64,000 nucleotides of DNA from Cannabis sativa (Eukaryota; Streptophyta; Magnoliopsida; Rosales; Cannabaceae). A program made the position numbers and the translations under genes. Of the stretch, positions 1 to 10,466 are shown piece after piece. The stretch spans positions 70,572,211 through 70,636,210 of the forward strand of contig NC_083604.1 of the NCBI RefSeq assembly GCF_029168945.1, given 5' to 3'. The stretch's first letter is position 1. Each line of letters starts with the position of its first letter. The notes below the pieces were generated by a model. It searched no databases. It was not told where the DNA came from and worked only from the letters and a program-made list of their open reading frames with translations.

Positions 1-1440
1 GTTATTTCTTCAATATTGTCTTCATGTTAATTAATTGCATAATTTAAATTTTCATGGTTTCTAGCCAAAAAAAAAAAAAAAGAAAGAAAGAAAAATATTG
101 GTTGTTGTTGCTTTGCTGCTGATGTCATTCTCTGGTTTGAGAGATATGATTGGTGATGGTACAGATTTTTTTTTATATTATTATTATTTATCATTATTAT
201 TTTCATGAAGAGTAGACAATTAATTTACAATATCAATGCTATTCTATGTTATCATGAGAAATTAAGTGCATTTAATTTATGAATAACTTCTCTGAAAAAA
301 AAAAGAAACTTTTTGTGATATCAATCTAGTATTCAAAGAAAAAAAGAAATTAGTGGAGAGCATGAAAAAGACTACAATTTGGAGACTATTTTTTTCTTTT
401 TTCCTTCTTTCCAAAATAGTCTTTTTACATTATTTGATACGGTTATAGTAAGTCAATTATTATTTTTTTTCTTTTTTCCTTTCTTTGATTGGATTTAAAG
501 TCAATTTTCAAGAGGGTGAAAAAAACCACTTACTTTCTTACAAAAAAAAAGCTTTATATCAATTTCCTCTCCCCCAAAAGCTTATCCTTATCTCTTTTTT
601 CTTTCCTTATACTCTCTTTGTTTTTTAGATATTATCACACATTTCAGCTTACTAAAAAAGAATTTATAAATATAACTATTAATAATCTATATGTTTATAA
701 AAGAATTTATATATTTGATTGAAAGGGACTGTTTATTGTGGTTCAAACTTTACAAAGCTCATTATGTATGCTTTCTGTTTTTGGTCATTTCATTCAAGAT
801 TGTAAAAGCTGTATTGATGTATTGGCTATGTATTAGATGATTTATCCTATTAACAAAAGTTTCATATTTTCAAAAAACAAAAAGAAAAGAATTTATAAAT
901 ATTACTATTTTATTTCCTAAAAATAAAAGCCATGTATTCAAATAATAATAAAAAAAACACACGAGCTTCTTATTTCCCTGAAGATTGTATTTAAATTGAG
1001 TTTTCTATGTGCTCTGATTTCAAAACTGTATATTGTTGGACAATTCGTATTGATAAAGTCTTATTTTTTATTAAAAAAATGAAAGCTATTTATTCAAATT
1101 CAATTTCAAAAGGGGTATTATCATGGAGGAAAAAAAATGACTTTCTTAATTTCTTAAGAAAGAAAAAGAAAAACTACAATGGACAATTGTTTCATATTAC
1201 ATTCTGGTCCATAATTTTAATTAAAAAATCACTTATAAATCTTATTCAGATTTTATATGAATGCAAGTTTAATCATGTGTATCAGGTTCTAAAAAAAAAT
1301 CATGTGTATCAAAGTTTGAGAGGTTTTTTTTTTTCTTTTCAAAAGGATGGTTTGATAAAGAAAAAAGAAAAAGGCATGGAGATTAATTAACATAATGTTA
1401 TGATATTTAAGAAAAAAAAATCAAAGATGAAATGCTAAAG
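1..1440. other. AT-rich intergenic DNA, no gene seen
   Basis: This stretch is A/T homopolymer-rich, with many runs of A or T and short ATT repeats. The open frames in it (for example 489-722 and 1007-1390) are lysine-, isoleucine- and phenylalanine-rich low-complexity translations with no recognisable domain, and I do not regard them as genes. No terminal repeats or RNA genes were recognised. Confidence 0.6.
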
Positions 1441-1441
1441 G

Positions 1442-1860
1442 GTGATTTGGGTTCACACGGCTCGGTTGGATTTCTCGGATGTGTTATATATGCGGAGAAG
1501 CTGCGGTCTACTGTTTGGCCGTCTCGCTGGCTATGAGTTAGGGCATAAGTTTGTTATAGTGGAGAGTGACTCGAGATTAGCTATCAATGCTCTCAATGGG
1601 AAGGAGTTCCATTGGGCTCTTGATAATATGTCTCATTTTGTATTAAGTCATCTCCCTCTTTTATTTGTTGTAATTTTTTTTAATGTTAGTAGGTCTTGTA
1701 ATTTTGTTGCCCATAATGTGGCAAAGTAGGCTTTCACCCACTAGTTGTACTGATCTATTTTGATCTCCACCTTACTGGAGTAGCTATTTTGTAATGACCG
1801 AGAAGTCTAACTTTTGCTTTATCTAATGAATGATTACGCTTATTTTTTTTAAAAAAAAAA
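1442..1860 (+). pseudogene. LINE 3' end: RNase H fragment and poly(A) tail
   Basis: The open frame 1442-1729 reads like the C-terminal RNase H domain (RVT_3 type) of plant L1-like LINEs. It shows the VIVESDSRLAINAL segment, with the Glu and Asp of the family, and a terminal NFVAHNVAK, which matches the usual xxAHxLAK end. The upstream reverse transcriptase and zf-RVT parts are absent, so this is a 5'-truncated insertion. About 110 bp of 3' untranslated sequence follows and ends in a short A run near 1850. A related segment (VESDSRVVIN) occurs in the LINE relic at 43050-44175, so the two probably belong to one family. Confidence 0.75.
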
Positions 1861-2090
1861 ATGCTAAATATTTCTTTTAGTGAAACCAAAATTATTTTCT
1901 GAAGAATCATTCAAAAAATAAATGCCAAACACTATATAAAATGAGCATTAGGCACCAATATTTTTTTTAACACTATGAGTACTTAGTAACTTTTCATAGT
2001 ATATATTAAGTTAATATTTTTTAAAATTAACTTATAAGAAAAAGAGTGCAAATTTCGCCAGTGAGCCTCATAAGTAAAAATAAAAGGACC
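1861..2090. other. AT-rich spacer
   Basis: Short AT-rich spacer between a LINE tail and the Ty3/gypsy relic. The relic's 5' LTR could begin here, but no TG..CA boundary or primer-binding site could be fixed. Confidence 0.4.
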
Positions 2091-2091
2091 A

Positions 2092-2545
2092 ATGCTTCAG
2101 AGCAAAGTCATCGGACTGATTCTAGAGGCAGAACTGCACAGAAAGAAAAGTCTCATGCATAGGCGCGAAAGTCTTCCGCCAAAAAAGATAGAAATTATCT
2201 TGCGAATTCTAGTAGTTAGAGTGATGATGTGGAGGAAGTTCATCCAATATCAGATGACGAAAGTGGAAGTCTCTCAATAAATGATCTCCAGGCACGACTG
2301 AATGCTAAAAGGGAAAAGGCAAGAAACAAGAAAGCCAGGCCTCATGGAGATAATTTGAGAAATCAAATCAATGACTGAATCCGCAGAAGAGAGTCTAAAG
2401 AGTGGGGGTCCTAGGACCAAAATGGGAAGGGCCGTATGAAATTCAAGAAAAAGTATGTGATGGAACGTATCGTTTAAAACGAATGGATGGATAACAAATT
2501 CCAAGAGCATAGAACACGGACCACCTGCGGCGATATTATTAGTGA
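2092..2545 (+). pseudogene. Ty3/gypsy relic: gag start fused to pol end
   Basis: Two pieces of one retrotransposon lie head to tail. About 2200-2380 encodes an acidic stretch followed by DLQARLNAKREKARNKKAR, resembling the region before the gag domain of plant Tat/Athila-like elements. About 2405-2540 encodes GPKWEGPYEIQEKVCDGTYR, then NTDHLRRYY, the typical C-terminus of a gypsy integrase (the chromo-less GPxWEGPYxV...AW..xHLxxYY tail). The second piece contains two in-frame stops (after KRMDG and inside the IPRA-W segment). Protease, reverse transcriptase, RNase H and the integrase core are missing between the pieces, so several kilobases have been deleted. The element cannot be functional. 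The lineage assignment is an inference from these short motifs. Confidence 0.65.
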
Positions 2546-3367
2546 ACTGGGGGTGGTCGTTTCCTTTCGTTTTTCTTTACTTCCATGTATGCCTCAAGGC
2601 GGGAAATATTAAATAAGAACAGAAAGTATTTCCATTTCAATTTTCACTCTATCATAATTTTTAGTCTTGCAACAAGTTTCTAAGAGTCGAGAATCTTAAT
2701 CACTTAGGAGGTAACATATTTTGTACTTCTCCAAAAAAATTATGTTGTAAACCAAATTAACATTAAATATTAGAGTATAAAGTGTAGCCCAAAATCAGAG
2801 CCTCAGGGAACTGGAAGTAAGTAACTATCATACCATATTTTCAAAGTTAATAAGTTTACTAAGTTAATTCAGGTTGACTAATAGAAGTACAGGCTTCAAA
2901 AATGATTAACTCTGGTCAATCAAAACAAAAGAGGTTCAAGCTTCAAATATAATAAATTCAGGTTAATTAGACATGCATTGTAAAAAAACAAGTCTTTGAA
3001 ACCAGAAATTTAAGGATCTGGAAGTAAGTAATACTTACTAAAATTTAGGAAAAATTATTTGTTAAAGAAAAACTAAGGTTTAAGCATAAAGTCGAAATCC
3101 TAAGGTTCAAGTCATAGGAACCAGAACCTCAAGGGATCCGAAAGCAAGACTAACTTAGCAAATTAAATTCATCCAAACGATCAACAAATACTTGGTGAAT
3201 TTAAACATTAAGTATGTAAAGCTTAAAATTGTCATAATATTTACATACAAAAGCTCTGCGACAAGGGCACAAATATTGTCTTCACTAAAATAAAAAGGAG
3301 GATCCTCGTCCCCCAACACTGAAATTATAATATTGCAAAGAGATAAGTTTATAGTTGAGCTAGATCA
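2546..3367. other. Non-coding part of the Ty3/gypsy relic
   Basis: No coding signal. It contains loose repeats built around GGAAxxGxAAGTAAGTAxTA and CAAGCTTCAAAxATAAT (about 2800-3150), probably non-coding sequence between pol and the antisense coding region. No LTR boundary was found. Confidence 0.4.
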
Positions 3368-3375
3368 GCAGTTTG

Positions 3376-4243
3376 TAGAGCTGTACACGGGTCGGGTTTT
3401 CAGGTAGTCGGGTTCGGGTTTTTATATTTCGGGTGTTGGAAATGCACAACCGAACCCGATTTTCAGGTGGTCGGGTATGGCAGGTTTTGGGTCGGGTATA
3501 TCGGATTTCACGTGGTTAGGTTTAGGTATTATTTGAATAAATTCCCGTTTTCCTCTCGATAACACAAAAAAACATGTATATTATATAATACATATATATG
3601 GTTATAGTTAATTAATATATATATAATCGATAGTATATAATAGCGGCTATTGTATCTCACGGTGATGGAGAAGCAAAACATTAATATGTGAAATTAATAG
3701 CGGCTATTGAATTGCCATTAGTACTATATATACAATATTTATTATAATAGTATAAAGAGAAGCAAAACATGTGCAATTAATAGCGGCTATTGAATAGCCA
3801 TTAGTATTATATATGTTATATTTATTATAATAGTATAGAGAGAAGACAATATAGAGAAGCGAAAAGTCATTCCTCTCCGAGCCAAAGAGCCTCTTCTCAA
3901 CAGTCAACAGGTCCTCCCTCTTCCACCGCTGTAAGACTCCTGTGACTCCGACTAGTCCCTCCGCCGCCATCAAATTCTCCACGTCAGCGATGATTTGGGT
4001 TCAACATGGTCATTTTGAAGGGATTGGAATACGAAATTGAAATTGATATGATGAGTCATGAGTGCCTTAAGTCATTTTTTTTACCGTGAGCAGGTTACGG
4101 GTTAGAGCCCGACCAATAAATAACCAATTTTTGATACCCAAACCCGAAACCCATGTGGGGTATTTTCGAGTTAGACCCGACCCGACCACACGGGTTTTTA
4201 ATTTTTTAGTTTTTTTGGCAGCGGGTCTAAATGTTCAGCCCTA
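3376..4243. mobile_element. Non-autonomous hAT element (868 bp) with 8-bp TSD
   Basis: The ends are TAGAGCTGTACA and, on the other strand, TAGGGCTGAACA (10 of 12 identical). The element is flanked by a perfect 8-bp target duplication GCAGTTTG (3368-3375 and 4244-4251). An 8-bp duplication and TAGGG-type termini define the hAT superfamily. Both subterminal zones are rich in CGGGTCGGGT-type repeats. Inside is a tandem duplication of roughly 83 bp around TAGCGGCTATTGAA (about 3694-3850). No transposase is encoded; the open frame at 3704-3982 is low-complexity. The insertion splits the Ty3/gypsy relic and is therefore younger than it. Confidence 0.88.
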
Positions 4244-4251
4244 GCAGTTTG

Positions 4252-6776
4252 CATAGTTGAGTCAGGCTGATCATCACCTAGAACATCACTGGCTAGAGCA
4301 GTCTCTAACGACAAAATGAAAGATTCTTTTGGGTTTACATCATTCAGGAGAACGGTCTCAAGATCTTCTTTAACAACATCCTTGGCAGCTTGCTTTGCAA
4401 CATCGAGTTCCAAAGATGAAACAAGGTGACAACCAATGATTTCTTTAGATCTTCTTGGTGCTCCACCTTAGAGTCAGCTCTTTCCTTCTCTAGAAGGGAA
4501 TTTTTCTCCTTGAGCTCCTTAGCGTAAGACTCAACCTTTGCAACAACAGCATTTTTCTTGGCCTACTTTTTAGATTCATCAACAACCTTCTCAGCTTCTT
4601 TAAGTTTGGCCAAGAGATCAGCCTCAGAGATCTTGAGTTTGTCCAGGACTGCCTTTTCAAAAGTTTCTGTCTGCTGCTAGAGGTCTTGATGGTGTTTCAG
4701 CTTCCTCTCCAAATTGACAATTATAATGATCTTGTCGTTAAGGGCCTCAGTCTGGCTATTGTAGTCTTCAAAAGCGGTGGTTAATTTTTCTCTAGTTCCT
4801 TGACTTTCTTCTCAGCATCTACAACCTTTTCTTCTAGAGTGGGAATGCGAGATTTCATCTTGTCGTATAATTCTTCGTAGCTCTCACCATGATCCCTCTA
4901 TGTCTTGGCAGAAGCTTTACAGCTGGTAACAACATCATTGAGGGAGGCCTTGACTCTTTGCTTGACCATAGCCTCAACCCAAGCTTTAGCCTCATTTAGG
5001 GCCTTGACTGCTTCTTCTTTCTTCTGCTCCGAATTAGTATGTTCGACCTTTAAGACTTTAATCTCATAGGACAACTTAGTCACAAGAGAAGAACACATCT
5101 CTACCATAAGACTCGCCTAAAAGTTGACTAGAAATCATAATTGAAAAAAAGGTCAAAAAACCTACTACATCAATCTGGCTCTTAAGACTGTTTGCTACGA
5201 AAGTTGGATCTCCACTCATTGTAGCAAATTATCAAAACCTAATTTGCTACAAGCTGCAGTATTTTAGTATAATAAATTCGCCACAAAAGGAGCAAGATCT
5301 GAACCCACTCTAGGCCAGAGCCTTTCAGCAACCTCTTGACGATTAAAAATGAGAGGAAGTGGTGTATTTCACTTAGCAACATCAACAAATTCAGCTCTTT
5401 TCTTAGTCAATAACAATGAAGTTTTTTTCTTCATTTCGTCATACTAAGTGTCGTACCTCTTCGCAAAGAATTTTTCAACCGCCTCCATCTGGGCACGATC
5501 TTCTTTCGACAACAAAGAAGGGTAGATGGGCAAAGTGATCTTGAAAGGGGGAAGAGGTGGAAGATTTGTTCTATCCCTTGGCAACTAAATGAAATGAGCA
5601 TGGATTGGTTGTGATGGTGGAGGCTGAGAGCTGGTAATGTTGTTGTTGGAATGAGTGCTCTACTTATTTGGCCTCTCATTTCCCTAAATGTCCGCTCCTC
5701 TTCGTTCAGAAGACTTTGAAGCTTGCTTCCTGATAGCAGCCAATTACTGAAGCTTTTCTTTAGCCTCAGCTCTTCTTCTCTTTCTGTCTCCACCTAGCTC
5801 GGAGCTAGACCTTTTCCTTTGAGACCATCATCCTACTCCATCGTCCACGATAATTGGTTTCTACTAGAGAGGAACTATCACCAAGGCGCTGTCATTCAGT
5901 CCTTCATGAGAAGAAGAATTTACTGTTGCTGAAGAGTTTTGGGGACGGGCAACAATTTCTAAAGTCAGAGCCTTAGGAATAGCTTCCTAGCCTTTGGCCG
6001 GAAGTGCTGGCTTCCTAACTTTAGCATTAGAAGGCTGCCCAGCCTTCCCTTTACCTCGGTTGCCCTTGGCAGTCTCTCTGATCTCATCTAATCTCTTGGC
6101 AAGGGTGCCCAAGAATTTGTCCACTAGACCCATCTAGAATACGAGTGGGTTCTCTAAAAATAAAGCATATAAATGTCAATCCCACGAAAGAATCAAACAA
6201 AAAAGATGAAATGACACACAAAGGCAATTCAGACCGTTTATTCTAGCATATTGGGGGTTCCCTCTAGCAAATCAGAAGATGTCTTCCTGGTCTAAGAAGC
6301 TTCCATATTGGAAGAATCCTGGATATATCATTTCATGAAAGGAGTCTACCCTAATGATTTCTTTTGCCTTATCTTTATATCTAATTACTGGATACTTATG
6401 GCCATCTATACGCAGGAAGTTAAGGTCAAAATTGTCCTGGACAAAACAATTTAAGTAGGCTAAGGTTGGAGCATTAACTAGACGGAAGGTTGTCTTACCA
6501 CTTCCAGATGTACTCACTTCAGGAGTACCTTCATTTAGGATAACGTTTCTAAACTAGATTTCAAGTTTCTCTCCTTCACTTAAAGCCTCCAAGAAATTTT
6601 GGCTCTAGTCTGCCAAAGATTCATGATCAGCCTTGACAGCCTTTAGAGTTACCTCAGTGGTAATTGCTGCAATAACTTCCTTAACATCAAGAGGATCACC
6701 AAAATGAAGATCCCGGATGGGATCGTTGCTCTGATGAGAAGCTAGTAAACCAGCTTCTCAGAGATTCTTAGTATTT
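4252..6776 (-). pseudogene. Decayed antisense coding region of the Ty3/gypsy relic
   Basis: On the - strand a long but broken coding region can be followed from about 6760 down to 4255. The segments, in order, are: 6517-6272 (soluble protein-like, begins STSGSGKTTFRLVNAP); a possible intron 6270-6135, with a pyrimidine-rich stretch and TTCTAG before MGLVDKFLGTLAKRLDEI; a Lys/Ala/Pro-rich stretch to about 5260; and a long Glu/Lys/Ala-rich heptad region (5107-4255) that should form a coiled coil, for example KVEHTNSEQKKEEAVKALNE. Its position behind the gypsy pol end and its opposite orientation fit the extra antisense ORFs known in plant Tat-type gypsy elements. It has at least 14 in-frame stops and several frameshifts, and its function is unknown. 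It could alternatively be a captured host gene. Confidence 0.55.
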
Positions 6777-7250
6777 ACAAGCTCCCCTATTTATAATGTT
6801 TTTTTGAAAAATATTGGTAAAAGGTTTTCCTTGCCTCGATCTCTAGAGTTAAAAGGGAAGCAAGGAATGAAATCTAGAAATAATACGAGGGTAGAATTAG
6901 ATATGTTCCAAGAGTGAAAATAAACAAAAGAAAAGTCTAGTAAATGACTATACTTGTAATATTAAAGTCGAGACTGAGATTTGTCCTTTAAGGGGAATAG
7001 AGGTGTAGAACTAGTAGACCTAGATGTCGTAAGTGTACTTCACAGAACTGACTGGGCAAACCAAGCTTTTGGAATGCTTCTCTAGCCTTTAGTAGATGTT
7101 ATTTGTAATATCTGTATCGAATATAAATTGTACTAAGAGCACTCATATTAGTGTAGCTAAAATCGCTCATATTTAAATTGTTAGCTAAAAAATGATAAAA
7201 TAATGCTATATCAGTGAGCTAAATCCTTCTTCATTTTAGCTCAATTCATT
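6777..7250. other. AT-rich spacer, no gene seen
   Basis: Nothing recognisable beyond AT-rich sequence. It may include the distal LTR or flank of the Ty3/gypsy relic. Confidence 0.4.
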
Positions 7251-7253
7251 CTT

Positions 7254-7590
7254 AGAGCACTTCTAACACCTTCTATACTCTATTATTTAGAAAACATCTT
7301 CAAAACTCTACTTTTTCTATTTTACAACACTTTTACATTACACCATACATTAGTTTCTTTAAAATACATCACAATTTTTTTTTAATATTTTAATATATTT
7401 TATTCACTTCAAATGTATAATAATAATAATATATACACATATCCCCATGCAAAAATAATTATTAAAACTCAAAATAATTAATAAAGTATGTTTAGAGCAA
7501 TGCATAATATTCTATAAATGTAGAGCATAAATATTAAATTTTAAAGAAACTTTAAAATGAAAAATGAGTTTAGACCATCTGTTGTAGCTA
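7254..7590. mobile_element. AT-rich MITE relic, TTAGAGCACTT family
   Basis: It begins TTAGAGCACTTCTAACACC and continues with CTTTTACATTACACCATACAT. The same order of blocks recurs at 45581 onwards and, inverted, at about 58880-59212, whose outer end reads AGTGCTCTTA. This indicates a dispersed short family. No target duplication could be fixed for this copy, so the right boundary is approximate. No coding capacity. Confidence 0.45.
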
Positions 7591-7639
7591 TTTTTAGTAT
7601 AGCTAATACAAATTAATCATTAATAAAAAATTGATAATT

Positions 7640-8110
7640 AATTAAAATACCAAGAAAATCGATGGCTTTTCAATGATTTTGTCTTGTGTGATTAATTTTG
7701 TTATATTTTGTACTGGAATAATATTTTGGATAGTTTATCGATGGTATATCGATAGTAGGCTGATATTTATTTTCTCTTGGTATTTTAATTGATTAGCGGT
7801 GGTTTATTGATGGTAGGCTGACATTTTTTTTCTTGGTATTTTACTTTATTATTGATGGTTTATCAACAGTATATCGATGAAATTTTGATAATTCTATCTT
7901 GTGTGATTAATTTTGTTTTTTTTTTCCTATATTTTGCCCTGGAATAAAATTGTATTGATATACCAGCAAAAAATTATTAAAAATTATCAGCCTTAGCTTT
8001 GGTACAATATAATCACTGAAATAATATTGATATACCATCGAAAAAGTATTAGAAATATTCATCCCTTTCCTTCTTACCATAATTATTGAGAATATATGGA
8101 TATGTAATAA
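7640..8110. repeat. Degenerate repeats with phased TATCGAT motifs
   Basis: Three imperfect units contain TTTATCGATGGTATATCGATAG or close variants (about 7730-7765, 7800-7825, 7855-7882), followed by GTAGGCTGACATTT. Longer blocks, TTGTGTGATTAATTTTGTT with TATTTTG.CCTGGAATAA, also recur (about 7683 and 7902). Within the first unit the TATCGAT cores are 11 bp apart. No gene is present. Confidence 0.5.
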
Positions 8111-8333
8111 AAAAAGCATCAATAATTTGTTAAAAAATTCAGTTTGGCGGGAAAACCAGATCTTACCATTTTAAAGTAAAAAATAAGCAAAATAGCATCA
8201 ATGTAAGCAACAACTACACATATATATCGAAAATAACCTACATAATAATCTAAATTAAAAACTCTTTGAACAACACTTCCACATTATTGAAGTGAATGTG
8301 TGTGATTTTTTTTATGATGAAGTCCGACCGTCC

Positions 8334-8511
<178 letters not shown>

Positions 8512-8749
8512 TAAACAAAAGAATTATTTTGTATAGATTAATTGGATGTCTAAAGTTTAATATGGAGTATTTTTTTAAGTATTTTCCTAAGAGAAGTTCT
8601 AACACTTGCCGTATAGTATATTATTTTCAAAATTTTGAAAAAGCTACTCTATTATATTATAATATTTTCACGCACAACTATATAAGTTATGAGTTTTTAA
8701 AAAATTATATTCACTACTTTAATATTCTCATTAATCAAATTATTTTGAA

Positions 8750-9462
8750 TAAGGGCTGAACATCGGGCGGGTTTACCGGGTTTCGGGTTGGCGAGTTTCG
8801 GGTTCAAAAAATTGAAACCAAACCCGGACCCGAATAGGGTACGGGTTGGCGGGTTGGCGGGTCGGCGGGTCACGGGTTGGCGGGTTTCAGTTGGTCGGGT
8901 TTAGCAGGTTGGCGGGTTGACCCGATCAACTCAGCCAACTCAGTCAACTCTTTAAAAAAATTAATTTTTTATTCAAATAATTTTTTTTTATTTATTAAAT
9001 TAAGCATATATAATATAACAATTTGTTCATAGTATCTACTATTGAAGAAAAAATGCATTAATCAATCGAACCAACAAACAAACAACCTATTTATCAAAGA
9101 TTCAAATCAAACTTCATATTCATGTTCATGAATCATGATAAAAGTGAAAACTAAAATATTTCAAAATACATCCATATCCAATATCCATAGTCCATAAAAA
9201 TCTAAAGTCCATATTATATATAAAAACAGTAATAAAAAATATATATAATATATTTATAAACCGGGTTGGCGGGCGGGTTCGCGGGTTCAACTCGAACCCT
9301 GGTACCCCTAAAATCTCAACCCGCCAACCCACCCGAAGGGTACCGGGTTGAACCCAACCCGCCCGAAACTTTTTTTTAAAAAAAAAAATTGCGGGTTCAC
9401 CAGTTCAGGTTCGGGCGGGTTGCTCTGGTTCAGATCAAACCCGCTCAAAATGTTCAGCCTTA
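8750..9462. mobile_element. Non-autonomous hAT-like element (about 713 bp)
   Basis: The termini are TAAGGGCTGAACA and, inverted, TAAGGCTGAACA, very similar to the hAT element at 3376-4243. Both subterminal regions are packed with GCGGGTTGGCGGGT-type repeats on the left and the complementary ACCCGCC type on the right. The middle is AT-rich with no transposase. The 8 bases flanking the two ends (ATTTTGAA and ATTATACT) do not match, so the target duplication has decayed or the ends are off by a few bases. Confidence 0.72.
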
Positions 9463-9880
9463 ATTATACTAAAATGAATAATTCAAATTTTGTTAGAGCA
9501 TCTCTAATTGAGTGCTATAAATATGGTGTGTATATATATATATATTTTAGCCTGTCATAAATTGAACTCGAATAATAATATATAATGGATCTAAATTTGA
9601 CACTTACTAAAAATTATGCTAATTTGACATTAACTATAGCATGAAACAAATCAATCTCATTTTTTTTTATTTACTCTTTTGCCACTTAATAATATAATTA
9701 ATAACTTTTTATACTTTTATTTATATATTTAATACAATTTTTATATACTTTTATTTCTAGTGTATTAGAGTATAATTATAAAATTTGGACTAAATATAAC
9801 ATTCACTTATTTTTTGAGCCATATTTATCATGACATTAATGATGGTCTTACTTCTCAATCATACTAAAACTTTATATTAT
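9463..9880. other. AT-rich intergenic DNA
   Basis: No coding signal. A short TATATATATA stretch lies near 9535. It resembles diverged MITE sequence but has no identifiable ends. Confidence 0.4.
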
Positions 9881-10075
9881 ATGAGAAATGTTAAAAGATA
9901 CAAGTGGTATTTAGTATCCTCTTATATATCATTATCATTATTGGTCTAATTAAGTATTAGGTCTCGTATAGTTTAATATAATAACTTTTAGAGAGTATCA
10001 CTACCTAATCATAATACGACATGTCTAGATGTACTAAACACCACTCTCGTATCTAATAATTAACAATGCTCATAT
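9881..10075. mobile_element. Short MITE, GAGAAATGTTAAAAG family, copy A
   Basis: The ends are imperfect inverted repeats: TGAGAAATGTTAAAAGATAC on the left and the complement of GTATCTAATAATTAACAATG on the right. TATTATA-like direct repeats flank them. The interior (GTCTAATTAAGTATTAG, TAATATAATAACTTTTAGAGAG) is shared with copy B at 24998-25195 and with sequence in the last SCPL intron near 30540-30900. It is non-coding, and the superfamily is uncertain. Confidence 0.55.
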
Positions 10076-10214
10076 TATATAATATATTGTAGTACGGCTT
10101 TGCTGTGGGCACAAGTAATCACTAATTCATGAAAATGATGGAATAAGCATGGTATGGACAATGACAAATCCAATTATCCAAATAACTAATGGTACAAACA
10201 GATCTTGATTAATT

Positions 10215-10219
10215 AAGCA
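10215..10219. repeat. Target-site duplication of Copia-1 (left), AAGCA
   Basis: AAGCA stands directly before the LTR at 10220 and again directly after the other LTR (15107-15111), a 5-bp duplication as expected for Copia integration. Confidence 0.93.
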
Positions 10220-10466
10220 TGTAAGATTGATGAAAACGAAGTACAGAGAAGAACAGGAAAGAGACAAAGAGAGAGTATTGATGAATGAGGAATTGTTCTT
10301 CTCATTATGAATAACAGATCAGTATATTTACATATATATACAGCTGAGATAGATAAGAGTTAGTTACAGGATTAGTTATGTACAGTTGGCAAATAACAGA
10401 AAGAAACTAACAACTGAATGAAAGAAAACTAATCCTAACAGAAATAACTAATCCTATTCTTCAACA
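10220..10466 (-). repeat. Copia-1 3' LTR
   Basis: 247 bp, beginning TGTTGAAGAATAGG when read on the - strand and ending CTTACA. It matches the LTR at 14860-15106 base for base as far as I could compare. The last residues of the pol reading frame (…AVEE and the stop at 10454) run into it. Confidence 0.95.
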
